From Cellulomonas triticagri (GTDB lineage: Bacteria > Actinomycetota > Actinomycetes > Actinomycetales > Cellulomonadaceae), in contig NZ_RFFI01000036.1 of assembly GCF_003696205.1 (NCBI RefSeq), positions 1 through 34,518 of the forward strand: DNA of 34,518 nt. The letters are read 5' to 3'. Shown one piece after another: positions 6,407 through 13,914 of this stretch; the stretch's first letter is position 1; each line of letters begins with the position of its first letter. The notes below the pieces were generated by a model that saw only the letters and a program-made list of their open reading frames with translations, had not been told where the DNA came from and searched no databases. A program made the translations under genes and the position numbers.

Positions 6407-7809
6407 GCTGCGGCGATCGTGGCACGGTCCGCCGGGGTCGTCGACGCGTCGACGGGCCGGTCCGCGTCCGCGGCGTCGTCCCGGGTCAGCGCGAGCTCCG
6501 GGGCGCCGCCGGTGACGAACGCGCGCCGCGGGTCGACGACGGCGCCCAGCGAGGCGATGTCCCGGCCGCCGAGCGCGGCGCCGAGCCAGACCAGCAGGAC
6601 GCGGAGCTTGCGCTCCCAGGTCGGCACGGCCAGGACGTGGTAACCGCGGTGGGCGAGCCACGCCGGCAGTCCGGTGAGCACGAGCCGCCGGTACTGGAAC
6701 ACGCCCTGGTGCCGGCCCAGCGTCGCGACGACGCCGAGGCTGTGGTGCACGTAGTCCCGGGGACGGCGGCCCCGCAGCGTCGCCACGAGGTTCGCGGCGA
6801 GCAGCCGGCCCTGCCGAACGGCCTGCTGCGCGTTCGGGACGGTCAGCGCCCCGGGTGCGCCGGTGAGGTCCGGGACCGCCGCGTCGTCACCCGCGGCCCA
6901 CGCGTCCGGCACCACGGCGCCGTCCGCGTCCTCGACGCGCAGGTCGGCGCGTACCCGCACCAGGCCCCGGTCCGTGACGGGCAGGTCGGTGTGCCGGCTC
7001 ACGACCGGGTTCGCGGCGTTCCCGGCGGTCCAGACCACGAGGCCGCTGTCGAACTCTTCGCCGGTGGAGAGCACGACGTGGCCGCCCACGGCGGACCGCA
7101 GCTGCGCCCCGAGGTGCACGCGGGCGCCACGCCCGCGCAGGTGCCGCACCACCCAGGCCCCGGGCCCGTCGGTGACCTCCGGCAGGATCCGGTCGCGGGC
7201 CTCGACGAGGTGGAACGCCAGGTCGTCCGGCCCGAGCTCCGGGTACGACCCGAGGAGCGAGGTCGCCAGCGACAGGGTCTCGCCGAACGCCTCGACGCCG
7301 GAGAACCCGCCGCCGACGAACGTGAAGGTCAGCAACCTCCGCCGCTCCGGCCCCGGGGGCAGGACCGCCGCCCGGTCGAACGCGGTCAGGACGTGGTCGC
7401 GGACGGCCACGGCCTCCTCGACCTGCTTCAGCCCGATGGCCTCCTCGACCAGCCCGGGGATCGGCAGCGTGCGGGTGACGGCGCCCGCGGTCACGACGAC
7501 CACGTCGTAGGCGAGGTCGAACGGGCGGCCGTCCCGGGGCGCCACCGTGACCGTCCGGGCTGCGTGGTCGATCCGGGTCACGGCACCGGCCAGCACGCGC
7601 GTGCGGCGCAGGTGGCGGCGCAGGGGCACGGTGGCGTGCCGGGCCTCCACCGACCCCGAGGCCACCTCGGGGAGGAACGGCTGGTACGTCATGTACGGGC
7701 GCGGGTCGATGACGGTGACCCGCGCCTCGCCACGACGGAGCCTCTTCTCGAGCCCCCACGCGGCGTAGAACCCGGCGTACCCACCACCGACGACGACGAT
7801 GTGCTTCAC
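6403..7809 (-). CDS. NDH-2-like FAD-dependent NAD(P)H oxidoreductase, ECF41-associated
   Basis: A 468-residue pyridine nucleotide-disulfide oxidoreductase of the type II NADH dehydrogenase kind. GGGYAG (8-13) binds FAD, a second Rossmann loop VGGGFSG binds NAD(P)H, and WAAGD closes the FAD site. Type II enzymes pass electrons from NADH to quinone at the inner membrane surface without pumping protons. The Leu/Trp-rich C-terminal part (TWERKLRVLLVWLGAALGG) could be the membrane-attachment helix. GTG 7809 follows AGGAAGGGG. It is first in an operon with the ECF41 sigma factor and has an ECF41-type promoter 34 bases upstream. The electron acceptor is not shown by the sequence. Confidence 0.88.
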   Translation of the reverse strand: MKHIVVVGGGYAGFYAAWGLEKRLRRGEARVTVIDPRPYMTYQPFLPEVASGSVEARHATVPLRRHLRRTRVLAGAVTRIDHAARTVTVAPRDGRPFDLAYDVVVVTAGAVTRTLPIPGLVEEAIGLKQVEEAVAVRDHVLTAFDRAAVLPPGPERRRLLTFTFVGGGFSGVEAFGETLSLATSLLGSYPELGPDDLAFHLVEARDRILPEVTDGPGAWVVRHLRGRGARVHLGAQLRSAVGGHVVLSTGEEFDSGLVVWTAGNAANPVVSRHTDLPVTDRGLVRVRADLRVEDADGAVVPDAWAAGDDAAVPDLTGAPGALTVPNAQQAVRQGRLLAANLVATLRGRRPRDYVHHSLGVVATLGRHQGVFQYRRLVLTGLPAWLAHRGYHVLAVPTWERKLRVLLVWLGAALGGRDIASLGAVVDPRRAFVTGGAPELALTRDDAADADRPVDASTTPADRATIAAA

Positions 7810-7840
7810 GGCTGCGACCCCTTCCTGTCCGGTCGCAGGA

Positions 7841-7871
7841 ATGACGACGCAGCGGCCCCGGATGTGAGGTC
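7841..7871 (-). promoter_or_regulatory. ECF41-type promoter of the NDH-2/sigma operon
   Basis: Read on the minus strand: -35 TCACA (7867-7863), 16 bases, -10 CGTC (7846-7843), then about 33 bases to the GTG start. 27 of 31 bases match the promoter at 5415-5445, including GACCTCACA and GCTGCGTCGTCAT. It implies that the sigma factor drives its own operon. Confidence 0.8.
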
Positions 7872-7880
7872 GCGCCCGGG

Positions 7881-9119
7881 TCAGGCGTTCGTGACCACCA
7901 GGGCCACGTTGTGCCCGCCGAAGCCGAACGAGTTGTTGATGACCGCCACGTCGCCGTCGGGCAGCGCGCGCGGGGTGTCCCGGACCAGGTCGAGGACCAT
8001 CTCCGGGTCGGGGTTCTCGACGTTGATCGTCGGGGGCGCCTGCCGGTCGCGGACCGCGAGGACGGAGAACACCGTCTCCAGCGCCCCGGCGCCGCCGAGC
8101 AGGTGCCCGGTCATCGACTTGGTCGCCGAGAGCACGACGCCGTCGGCGGCGTCGCCCAGGACCTCGCGGACGCCGCGCGCCTCGATGAGGTCGCCGACCA
8201 CGGTGGACGTGGCGTGCGCGTTGACGTGCTTCACGTCGGCCGCGGCGATACCCGCCTCCTTCAGCGCCATCCGCATCGCGGCGATCTGGCCGCGACCCGT
8301 GGGCTCGGGGGAGGTGATGTGGTAGCCGTCGGACGACAGGCCGACGCCGGAGATCTCCGCGTACACGCGGGCGCCGCGGGCGGCGGCGTGCGCCTCGGAC
8401 TCCAGGACGACGATGCCGGAGCCCTCGCCGATCACGAAGCCGTCGCGGTCCACGTCGTACGGACGCGACGCGCGCGCCGGGTCGTCGGTGCGGGTCGACA
8501 GGGTGCGGGACGCGGCGAACGCGGCCATCGGCATCGGGTGGATGGTGGCCTCGGTGCCACCGGCGATGACGATGTCGGCGCGGCCGCTGCGGATCATGTC
8601 CACGGCGTAGCCGATCGCCTCGGCGCCGGACGCGCAGGCCGACACCAGGGCGTGCGCCCCGGCGCGGGCGCCGAACTCCAGCTCGACGTACGCGGACGGC
8701 GAGTTCGGCATGAGCATGGGGACGGTCATCGGCAGGACGCGGCGGGCGCCCTTCTCGCGCAGCGTGTCCCACGCGTCCAGCGTGGTCCAGATGCCGCCGA
8801 TGCCGGAGGACACCACGACGCCGAGGCGGTCCTTGTCGACCTCCGGCGCACCGGCGTCGGCCCAGGCCTCGCGGGACGCGATCATCGCGTACTGCGCCGA
8901 GGGGTCCATCTTCTTCATCTCGGGCCGGGGGAGGACCTCCTCCGGGGCGACCGCGAGGGTGGCGGCGAAGTCGACCGGCAGGCCGTACTTCTCGCTCCAG
9001 TCGTTGTCGAGCTTCCGTGCGCCCGAGGTGCCGGCCAGGGCGGCCTGCCAGGTGGTGGGCACGTCCCCGCCGAGGGGGGTCGTGGCGCCGAGTCCGGTGA
9101 CGACGACTCGCGTGCTCAT
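7881..9119 (-). CDS. fabF: Beta-ketoacyl-ACP synthase II
   Basis: A 412-residue condensing enzyme for elongation of acyl-ACP in type II fatty acid synthesis. The thiolase-fold active site is complete: Cys162 in SACASG, His302 in NAHATS, Lys334 and His339 in the TKSMTGH loop, and the glycine-rich NNSFGFGGHN near the C-terminus. It is last in the minus-strand cluster fabD-fabH-acpP-fabF, 178 bases after acpP. That gap holds a strong branched hairpin, so fabF may be transcribed at a lower level than acpP. Its stop lies only about 10 bases from the ECF41-type promoter of the next operon. Confidence 0.96.
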   Translation of the reverse strand: MSTRVVVTGLGATTPLGGDVPTTWQAALAGTSGARKLDNDWSEKYGLPVDFAATLAVAPEEVLPRPEMKKMDPSAQYAMIASREAWADAGAPEVDKDRLGVVVSSGIGGIWTTLDAWDTLREKGARRVLPMTVPMLMPNSPSAYVELEFGARAGAHALVSACASGAEAIGYAVDMIRSGRADIVIAGGTEATIHPMPMAAFAASRTLSTRTDDPARASRPYDVDRDGFVIGEGSGIVVLESEAHAAARGARVYAEISGVGLSSDGYHITSPEPTGRGQIAAMRMALKEAGIAAADVKHVNAHATSTVVGDLIEARGVREVLGDAADGVVLSATKSMTGHLLGGAGALETVFSVLAVRDRQAPPTINVENPDPEMVLDLVRDTPRALPDGDVAVINNSFGFGGHNVALVVTNA

Positions 9120-9216
9120 CGCTGCTCCTGAGGGTGTGTCGGGCGGTACGGGTACGGCTGGTGCGACGGGGGCGAGCCCGCGCGGGGTGCGTCCGGGACG
9201 GGTCCGGGCGCGACCA

Positions 9217-9284
9217 GGGGTCCGCGCCGCGGGAAGCGCTGGGCTCCCACGACGCCGGCTGGGCCGGCGTGCGGCGCGGACCCC
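9217..9284 (-). other. Branched hairpin between acpP and fabF
   Basis: A perfect 13-bp stem (9217-9229 with 9272-9284) encloses a second perfect 7-bp hairpin (9252-9258 with 9264-9270). It starts 14 bases after the acpP stop on the minus strand. It may act as a partial terminator or protect the 3' end of an acpP message, which would help make ACP more abundant than the condensing enzyme. Confidence 0.6.
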
Positions 9285-9297
9285 CGGTCGGTGCGGA

Positions 9298-9546
9298 TCA
9301 GGCCTGGGCGTTGTTGATGAACGACACCGCGTCGCCGACGGTCGCGAGGTTCTTGACCTCGTCGTCCGGGATGCGGACCTCGAACTTCTCCTCCGCCAGC
9401 GTGACGATCGTCATCATCGACAGGGAGTCGATGTCGAGGTCGTCCGTGAACGACTTCTCGGGCAGGACGGAGTCGGTCGGCAGGCCGGTCTCCTCGCTGA
9501 CGATCTCGGCCAGACCGGCCAGGATCTCCTGCTCGCTGTGCGCCAT
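9298..9546 (-). CDS. acpP: Acyl carrier protein
   Basis: An 82-residue acidic carrier that holds growing acyl chains on a phosphopantetheine arm. The attachment serine is Ser41 in the canonical DSLSM context, between the predicted first and second helices. The ATG at 9546 is preceded by AAGGAG. The gene lies third in the fatty acid synthase cluster, 89 bases after fabH and 178 bases before fabF. Its length and motif are typical, and the cluster order is that of other actinobacteria, so the assignment to fatty acid synthesis rather than a polyketide pathway is secure. Confidence 0.96.
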   Translation of the reverse strand: MAHSEQEILAGLAEIVSEETGLPTDSVLPEKSFTDDLDIDSLSMMTIVTLAEEKFEVRIPDDEVKNLATVGDAVSFINNAQA

Positions 9547-9635
9547 CGGTGTCTCCTTGGTTGTGTGCTGCGCCCCACCGTGAGGTGCGGCGACGATCGT
9601 GCGGTCGATGAACGGTACTGCGGTCGCGCACCCGG

Positions 9636-10640
9636 TCAGGGCAGCACGACCACCTGGGCGGCGTAGACGAGGCCCGCGCCGAAGCCGATCTGGAGCGCCA
9701 GGTCGCCGCTCTTGACCTGGCCCTCGCGGAAGAGGCGCTCGGTCGCCAGCGGCACGGACGCCGCCGACGTGTTGCCGGTGTCCGCGATGTCGCGCGCCAC
9801 GGCGACGTTCTCGGGCAGCTTGAGCTGCTTGATCATCTGGTCGATGATCCGCATGTTCGCCTGGTGGGGGATGAACGCGTCGATCTGGTCGGCGGTCACG
9901 CCCGCGGCGTCCAGGGCCTTCTGCGCGACCGGCGCCATCTGCCAGACGGCCCACTTGAACACGCTGGGGCCCTCCTGGCGGAGCGTGGGCCAGCCGGCGC
10001 CGTTGTCCCGGGTGTCGAGCCAGGAGTGCGTCTGGCGGATGGCCTGCGACTGCGAGCCGTCCGAGCCCCACACGGTCGGGCCGATACCGGGGAAGTCCGA
10101 GGGACCGACGACGACCGCGCCCGCGCCGTCGCCGAGCAGGAAGGAGATGGAGCGGTCGGTCGGGTCGACGAACTCGCTCATCTTCTCCGCGCCGATGACC
10201 AGCACGTTGCGGGCGGTGCCGGCCCGCACCAGGGCGTCCGCCTGGCCGATGCCGTAGCAGTAGCCCGCGCAGGCCGCCGACACGTCGAACGCGGCGGCCG
10301 GCGTCGCACCGAGCCGGTCCGCGAGGATCGCGGCGCCCGACGGCGTCTGGTGGAAGTAGGTGACGGTCGCCAGGATGACGGCGTCGATGTCGGCGCCGGT
10401 GAGGCCCGCGTTCGCGATCGCCTCCCGGGCGGCCTGCTCGGCCAGGTCGAGCACGTCGGTGTCGGCGCCCGCGCGGACGCGGGTCACCATGCCGGTGCGC
10501 TGGCGGATCCACTCGTCGGACGAGTCGATCGGGCCGACCAGGTCGTCGTTCGGGACGACGTTCTCGCCGCGGGCGGCGCCCAGGCCGAGGATCCGCGTGT
10601 GGGCGGGGCCGGTGGCCTGGGTCAGGGTGGGGCGGGTCAC
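9636..10640 (-). CDS. fabH: Beta-ketoacyl-ACP synthase III
   Basis: A 334-residue initiating enzyme that condenses an acyl-CoA primer with malonyl-ACP. The catalytic triad is present as Cys124 (SAACAG), His259 (IPHQAN) and Asn290 (DTGNTS). In actinobacteria FabH usually accepts branched or short acyl-CoA primers and so sets the iso/anteiso pattern; that is family knowledge, not seen here. The ATG at 10640 overlaps the fabD stop by four bases (ATGA), indicating translational coupling. The length is normal. Confidence 0.96.
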   Translation of the reverse strand: MTRPTLTQATGPAHTRILGLGAARGENVVPNDDLVGPIDSSDEWIRQRTGMVTRVRAGADTDVLDLAEQAAREAIANAGLTGADIDAVILATVTYFHQTPSGAAILADRLGATPAAAFDVSAACAGYCYGIGQADALVRAGTARNVLVIGAEKMSEFVDPTDRSISFLLGDGAGAVVVGPSDFPGIGPTVWGSDGSQSQAIRQTHSWLDTRDNGAGWPTLRQEGPSVFKWAVWQMAPVAQKALDAAGVTADQIDAFIPHQANMRIIDQMIKQLKLPENVAVARDIADTGNTSAASVPLATERLFREGQVKSGDLALQIGFGAGLVYAAQVVVLP

Positions 10641-11599
10641 TTCGCGGTCTCCTGGGAGTCGGCGGTCGCGCTGTGGCGTGCGACCAGGTCCTGGGCGGCG
10701 GGCAGGTCGGCCGGCGAGGTGATCGCGACCGTCTCCACCCCGGGCAGGCTACGCCGCGCGAGGCCCTTGAGGACACCGCCCGGCGCGAGCTCCAGCAGGC
10801 CGGTGACACCGAGGTCCGCGAGCGTGGCCTGGCACAGGTCCCACCGCACCGGGGCGGCGATCTGCGCGACCAGGCGGGCGATGACGTCCGCGCCCGCCGT
10901 GCCGTCGGCGTAGGCCGCGCCGTCGGCGTTGGAGATCAGCACCGTGCGGGGCGCGGCGCTCGCCCAGTCCGCCGCGACGGCACCGAACTTCTCCAGCGCG
11001 GGCTGCATGTAGGGGGTGTGGAACGCGCCGGCCACCTGCAGCGGCACCACGCGGGCGCGCGCCGGGGGGTTCTCGGCGAACCGGGCCAGCGCCTCCAGCG
11101 AGCCCGCGGCGACGGTCTGGCCGCCGCCGTTGACGTTCGCGGGCCACACGCCCGCCGCCTCCAGCGCCGCGGCGACCTCGTCCGGGTCCCCGCCGAGCAC
11201 GGCGGTCATGCCGGTCGGCTCCGCCGCGGCGGCCTCCGCCATGAACCGGGCGCGGTGGCCCACCAGGCCGACGGCCTCGGCGTCGCCGAGCACGCCCGCC
11301 ACGGCCGCGGCGGCGAACTCGCCCACCGAGTGGCCGGAGGTCGCACCCGGGACGACCGGGGCGCCGACCGCGTCCTCGAGCGCGCGCAGGGCGAGCAGCG
11401 AGGTCGAGACGATCAGCGGCTGCGCCACCGCGGTGTCGCGGATGGTGTCGGCGTCCGACGTGGTGCCGTGCGTGGTCAGGTCGACGCCCGCGGCCTCCGA
11501 GAAGGCCGCCAGGTGGTCGGCGGTGCGGGGCAGCTCGAGCCAGGGGGCGAGCATGCCGGGGGTCTGGGCGCCCTGTCCGGGGCAGACGATCGCGAGCAC
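10637..11599 (-). CDS. fabD: Malonyl-CoA:ACP transacylase
   Basis: A 320-residue acyltransferase that loads malonate onto ACP. The nucleophile elbow is GHSVG (89-93, Ser91) and the catalytic His is His194 in GAFHTPY; the N-terminal CPGQGAQ motif starts at residue 6. The GTG start at 11599 places CPGQG at the usual distance from the N-terminus. It is first in the fabD-fabH-acpP-fabF cluster. Upstream lie a 10-bp direct repeat CTGCCCGGTA (11609-11618, 11628-11637), a TTGT/ACAA inverted repeat (11666-11684) and a palindromic repeat. Confidence 0.95.
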   Translation of the reverse strand: MLAIVCPGQGAQTPGMLAPWLELPRTADHLAAFSEAAGVDLTTHGTTSDADTIRDTAVAQPLIVSTSLLALRALEDAVGAPVVPGATSGHSVGEFAAAAVAGVLGDAEAVGLVGHRARFMAEAAAAEPTGMTAVLGGDPDEVAAALEAAGVWPANVNGGGQTVAAGSLEALARFAENPPARARVVPLQVAGAFHTPYMQPALEKFGAVAADWASAAPRTVLISNADGAAYADGTAGADVIARLVAQIAAPVRWDLCQATLADLGVTGLLELAPGGVLKGLARRSLPGVETVAITSPADLPAAQDLVARHSATADSQETAK

Positions 11600-11665
11600 C
11601 CGTCCACTCTGCCCGGTACGTCCGGTGCTGCCCGGTAGCGCCCCGCACACGGTTCACCCCCCGAC

Positions 11666-11684
11666 GTTGTACCCCTCCCACAAC
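11666..11684. promoter_or_regulatory. Candidate FasR operator upstream of fabD
   Basis: Inverted repeat GTTGT-N9-ACAAC, 67 bases before the fabD start. The same arrangement (GTTGT-N9-ACAAA) occurs at 13055-13073 before the regulator gene, and on the minus strand both read TTGT-N9-ACAACG. Binding by the adjacent FasR-like protein is inferred. Confidence 0.5.
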
Positions 11685-11701
11685 TCCCGCGCGGGTCGGG
11701 G

Positions 11702-11777
11702 CCCGCGAGGTCGAGGGTTTGCGCGGCCAGCCGGGCCCACAACCCTCGACCTCGCCGGAAACCCTCGACCTCGCGGG
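11702..11777. repeat. Palindromic intergenic repeat, GAGGTCGAGGG type
   Basis: A 19-bp perfect inverted repeat (11702-11720 with 11759-11777) plus a third copy of the same arm (11741-11755). The arm core is CGCGAGGTCGAGGG. A close relative with core CGCGAGGTCGGGGG is found at 18178-18256. It lies 9 bases past the end of the regulator gene (minus strand) and probably forms its terminator. Confidence 0.7.
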
Positions 11778-11785
11778 AAGGACGC

Positions 11786-13033
11786 TCAGGGGGTGTGGTC
11801 CAGGCGGCCGACCGCCAGGGCCTGCTGGAGGACGTAGGCCTCGCGGGGGTCCAGGGGGTCCCAGCCGGTGACCTCGGCGACGCGGCGCAGCCGGTACCGG
11901 ACGGTGTTCGGGTGCACGTAGAGGGTGCGCGCCGCCGCCTCCAGGCTGCGGCCCGCCGCGAGGTACGCGGTCAGCGTCTCCAGCAGGCTGCCCGTGCTGG
12001 CCAGCAGCGGGACGTACGCCTGCGCCACCAGCACCGCGCGCGCCGAGTCGTCCCCGACCAGCACCCGCTCGGGCAGCAGGTCGTCGGCCAGCACGGGGCG
12101 GGGCGCCTGCGGCCATGCCTGCACCGCCACCAGCCCGGCCAGCGCCGCCTTCGCCGAGCGCGCGGCGTCCGCCAGGTCCGAGCCCGTCGGGCCGAGCACC
12201 ACCGGCCCCGGTCCGAACCGGGGGAGCAGCGACACCGCCGCCTCCCGCAGGTCGCCCGTCCCGCCGAGGAACACCACCAGGCGGTCCCCCTGGATCCCCA
12301 CCAGCGCGTCGTCCGCCGCCCGGCGGGTCGCGCGGCGCAGGTCGGACGTCCGGACGTCGTCCAGCGGCGACGTCGTCGTCCCGACCACCACGAGCGTGCT
12401 GCCGCGCCCGGACCAGCCGAGCGCCGCGACGCGCGAGCGCAGCGAGTCGTCCACGTCGCCGCGCAGCAGCGCGTCCACGACCAGCGCCTCCAGGCGGGCG
12501 TCCCACGCACCGCGGACCTCGGCGGCCCGCGCGTAGACCTCGGCGGCCGAGAACGCGACCTCCCGCGAGTACCGCAGCACGGCCTCCAGCAGGTCCCGCT
12601 CGCCGCCGGGCGCCGCGAGCCGGTCGCTGTGCGCCTCGACCACGTCCACCACCACGCGGACCAGCTGCAGCGTGTGCTGCAGGGAGATCGACCGGGTGAG
12701 CTCCGGGGGCGCGGTCGCGAAGATCTCCCCGACGCCGTGCGGCGGCTTGGAGGGGTCCGCGAACCAGGTCACGAACGCGCTGATGCCGGCCTGCGCCACC
12801 AGGCCGACCCACGAGCGGTCGTCGGCGGGCAGCGCGCGGTACCAGTCCAGGTCCTCGTCCAGGCGGCGCATCGCGGCGGCGGCGAGCACCCCGCTGCCCT
12901 CGCGGACCCGGCGCAGGGTCTCGCCGTTGCTGGCGTCGGGGGCGGTGGCGATCCGACCGGCCCGGGTGCGGGTCCGGGCGGGCGACGTGCCGTCCGCGGA
13001 GGCGGGGGCCGAGGCCGGGCGGGGTTCGGGCAT
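11786..13033 (-). CDS. fasR: PucR/CdaR-family regulator of fatty acid synthesis (FasR-like)
   Basis: A 415-residue regulator whose C-terminus is a CdaR-type helix-turn-helix, with YVHPNTVRYRLRRV at about residues 371-384. The central part resembles GGDEF-like sensor regions of this family and the N-terminal part is helical. In Streptomyces a homologue directly upstream of fabD (FasR) binds the fabD promoter and activates the cluster; the same gene order here supports that role. ATG 13033 is chosen because TATGCT (13045-13040) ends six bases before it, which suits a leaderless mRNA; ATG 13072 is possible but lies upstream of that box. An inverted repeat like that before fabD sits at 13055-13073, suggesting autoregulation. 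Confidence 0.82.
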   Translation of the reverse strand: MPEPRPASAPASADGTSPARTRTRAGRIATAPDASNGETLRRVREGSGVLAAAAMRRLDEDLDWYRALPADDRSWVGLVAQAGISAFVTWFADPSKPPHGVGEIFATAPPELTRSISLQHTLQLVRVVVDVVEAHSDRLAAPGGERDLLEAVLRYSREVAFSAAEVYARAAEVRGAWDARLEALVVDALLRGDVDDSLRSRVAALGWSGRGSTLVVVGTTTSPLDDVRTSDLRRATRRAADDALVGIQGDRLVVFLGGTGDLREAAVSLLPRFGPGPVVLGPTGSDLADAARSAKAALAGLVAVQAWPQAPRPVLADDLLPERVLVGDDSARAVLVAQAYVPLLASTGSLLETLTAYLAAGRSLEAAARTLYVHPNTVRYRLRRVAEVTGWDPLDPREAYVLQQALAVGRLDHTP

Positions 13034-13039
13034 GCCCCG

Positions 13040-13045
13040 AGCATA
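13040..13045 (-). promoter_or_regulatory. -10 box for a leaderless fasR transcript
   Basis: TATGCT on the minus strand, then six bases, then the A of ATG 13033, which would be the first base of the mRNA. No good Shine-Dalgarno precedes this ATG. A clear -35 is not seen. Confidence 0.5.
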
Positions 13046-13054
13046 GAGGGCGCC

Positions 13055-13073
13055 GTTGTGGGGACCCGACAAA
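13055..13073. promoter_or_regulatory. Candidate FasR operator upstream of fasR
   Basis: GTTGT-N9-ACAAA on the plus strand (minus: TTTGT-N9-ACAAC), 10 bases upstream of the -10 box of fasR. It matches the arrangement found before fabD (11666-11684). Confidence 0.5.
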
Positions 13074-13146
13074 GGTGGGCGGTGTCGACCCCCCGGTGAC
13101 CCGGGCGCGGCGCACCGTTCGACCAGTGCGGGACGAGTGCAGCGGT

Positions 13147-13152
13147 TAGTGT
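13147..13152 (+). promoter_or_regulatory. -10 box for a leaderless transcript of the 13159 gene
   Basis: TAGTGT followed by six bases and ATG 13159, the spacing expected when the ATG is the first transcribed codon. No Shine-Dalgarno is present. Confidence 0.55.
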
Positions 13153-13158
13153 CGCGTC

Positions 13159-13836
13159 ATGGCTCTGCTGCCCCGACTGCGTCGCCTCCTGGGCAGGCCC
13201 GTGCCCGCGTCCCGCGTGGGCGCCCGCCGCCCGGGTGCCACCCGGCACGGCGACGTCCCCCAGGAGGACGCCCTCCGGTCCCGCCTCGGCGACGACCCCA
13301 ACGACGAGCAGGCGTTCGCCGCGCTCGCCGAGATCGTCCGCCGGCACGCCGTCACCGGCTCCGACGACGACCCCCTCACGGCCGAGGCCGACGACGCCGA
13401 GCGGCAGCGCGCCGCCGACCTCGCGGTCTGGTCGCTGGGCGAGGAGCTCGCCGGCAACCCGCGTGCCTGGTACCCGCTGGTGGAGGTCGCGCGGCTGTCC
13501 GTGCGCGACGACCTCGAGGGGACGCTGCGTCGCCTCACCACCGCTGCCGAGCGCGACCCGTCCGGCCGGGCGCTCGTCGCGGGGCTGCGGCTGCTGCGCG
13601 AGGCCGGGCTCCCGGTCGAGGCGCTCGGTCTCGGCACCGGCCACTGGCACCCGCGCGACCACGACCCCGAGGCCGGGCGCGAGCTCGTGCTCGCCGCCGT
13701 CGAGGCCGACCGGCCGCTCGACGCCAAGCAGCACCTCGCGAGCCTCGACCTCTACCCGGACCAGGCATCGATCGCGCAGCTGCGCCGCGAGCTGACCCGG
13801 CTCGTCGAGCACGCGAACCGCCCGACGACCGCCTGA
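13159..13836 (+). CDS. Unknown actinobacterial protein, helical, leaderless
   Basis: A 225-residue protein that I do not recognise. The N-terminus is basic (residues 1-30, many Arg) but has no hydrophobic segment long enough for export. The rest is Ala/Leu/Glu-rich with regular helical periodicity (about 38-225), reminiscent of TPR-like folds without a clear repeat. Strong third-position GC bias and uninterrupted codons support a real gene. It appears to be translated from a leaderless message: TAGTGT-N6-ATG. It is divergent from fasR and convergent with aceE, from which a bidirectional hairpin separates it. The context gives no function. Confidence 0.75.
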   Translation: MALLPRLRRLLGRPVPASRVGARRPGATRHGDVPQEDALRSRLGDDPNDEQAFAALAEIVRRHAVTGSDDDPLTAEADDAERQRAADLAVWSLGEELAGNPRAWYPLVEVARLSVRDDLEGTLRRLTTAAERDPSGRALVAGLRLLREAGLPVEALGLGTGHWHPRDHDPEAGRELVLAAVEADRPLDAKQHLASLDLYPDQASIAQLRRELTRLVEHANRPTTA

Positions 13837-13855
13837 CACGGCGCCACCCGATACG

Positions 13856-13897
13856 CGGACGGGCCCCGCACCTCCGAGGAGGTACGGGGCCCGTCCG
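13856..13897. terminator. Bidirectional terminator between the 13159 gene and aceE
   Basis: A 20-bp stem with one mismatch (13856-13875 with 13878-13897) and a minimal GA loop, 20 bases after one stop and 18 bases before the other. Confidence 0.8.
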
Positions 13898-13914
13898 TCA
13901 TCCGGGGCCGTGCG

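Noticed and set aside
4598-6643. Long plus-strand open frame across the NmrA-like and sigma factor genes
   Set aside because: It is antisense to two recognised genes and their promoter, has low-complexity composition and no motif.
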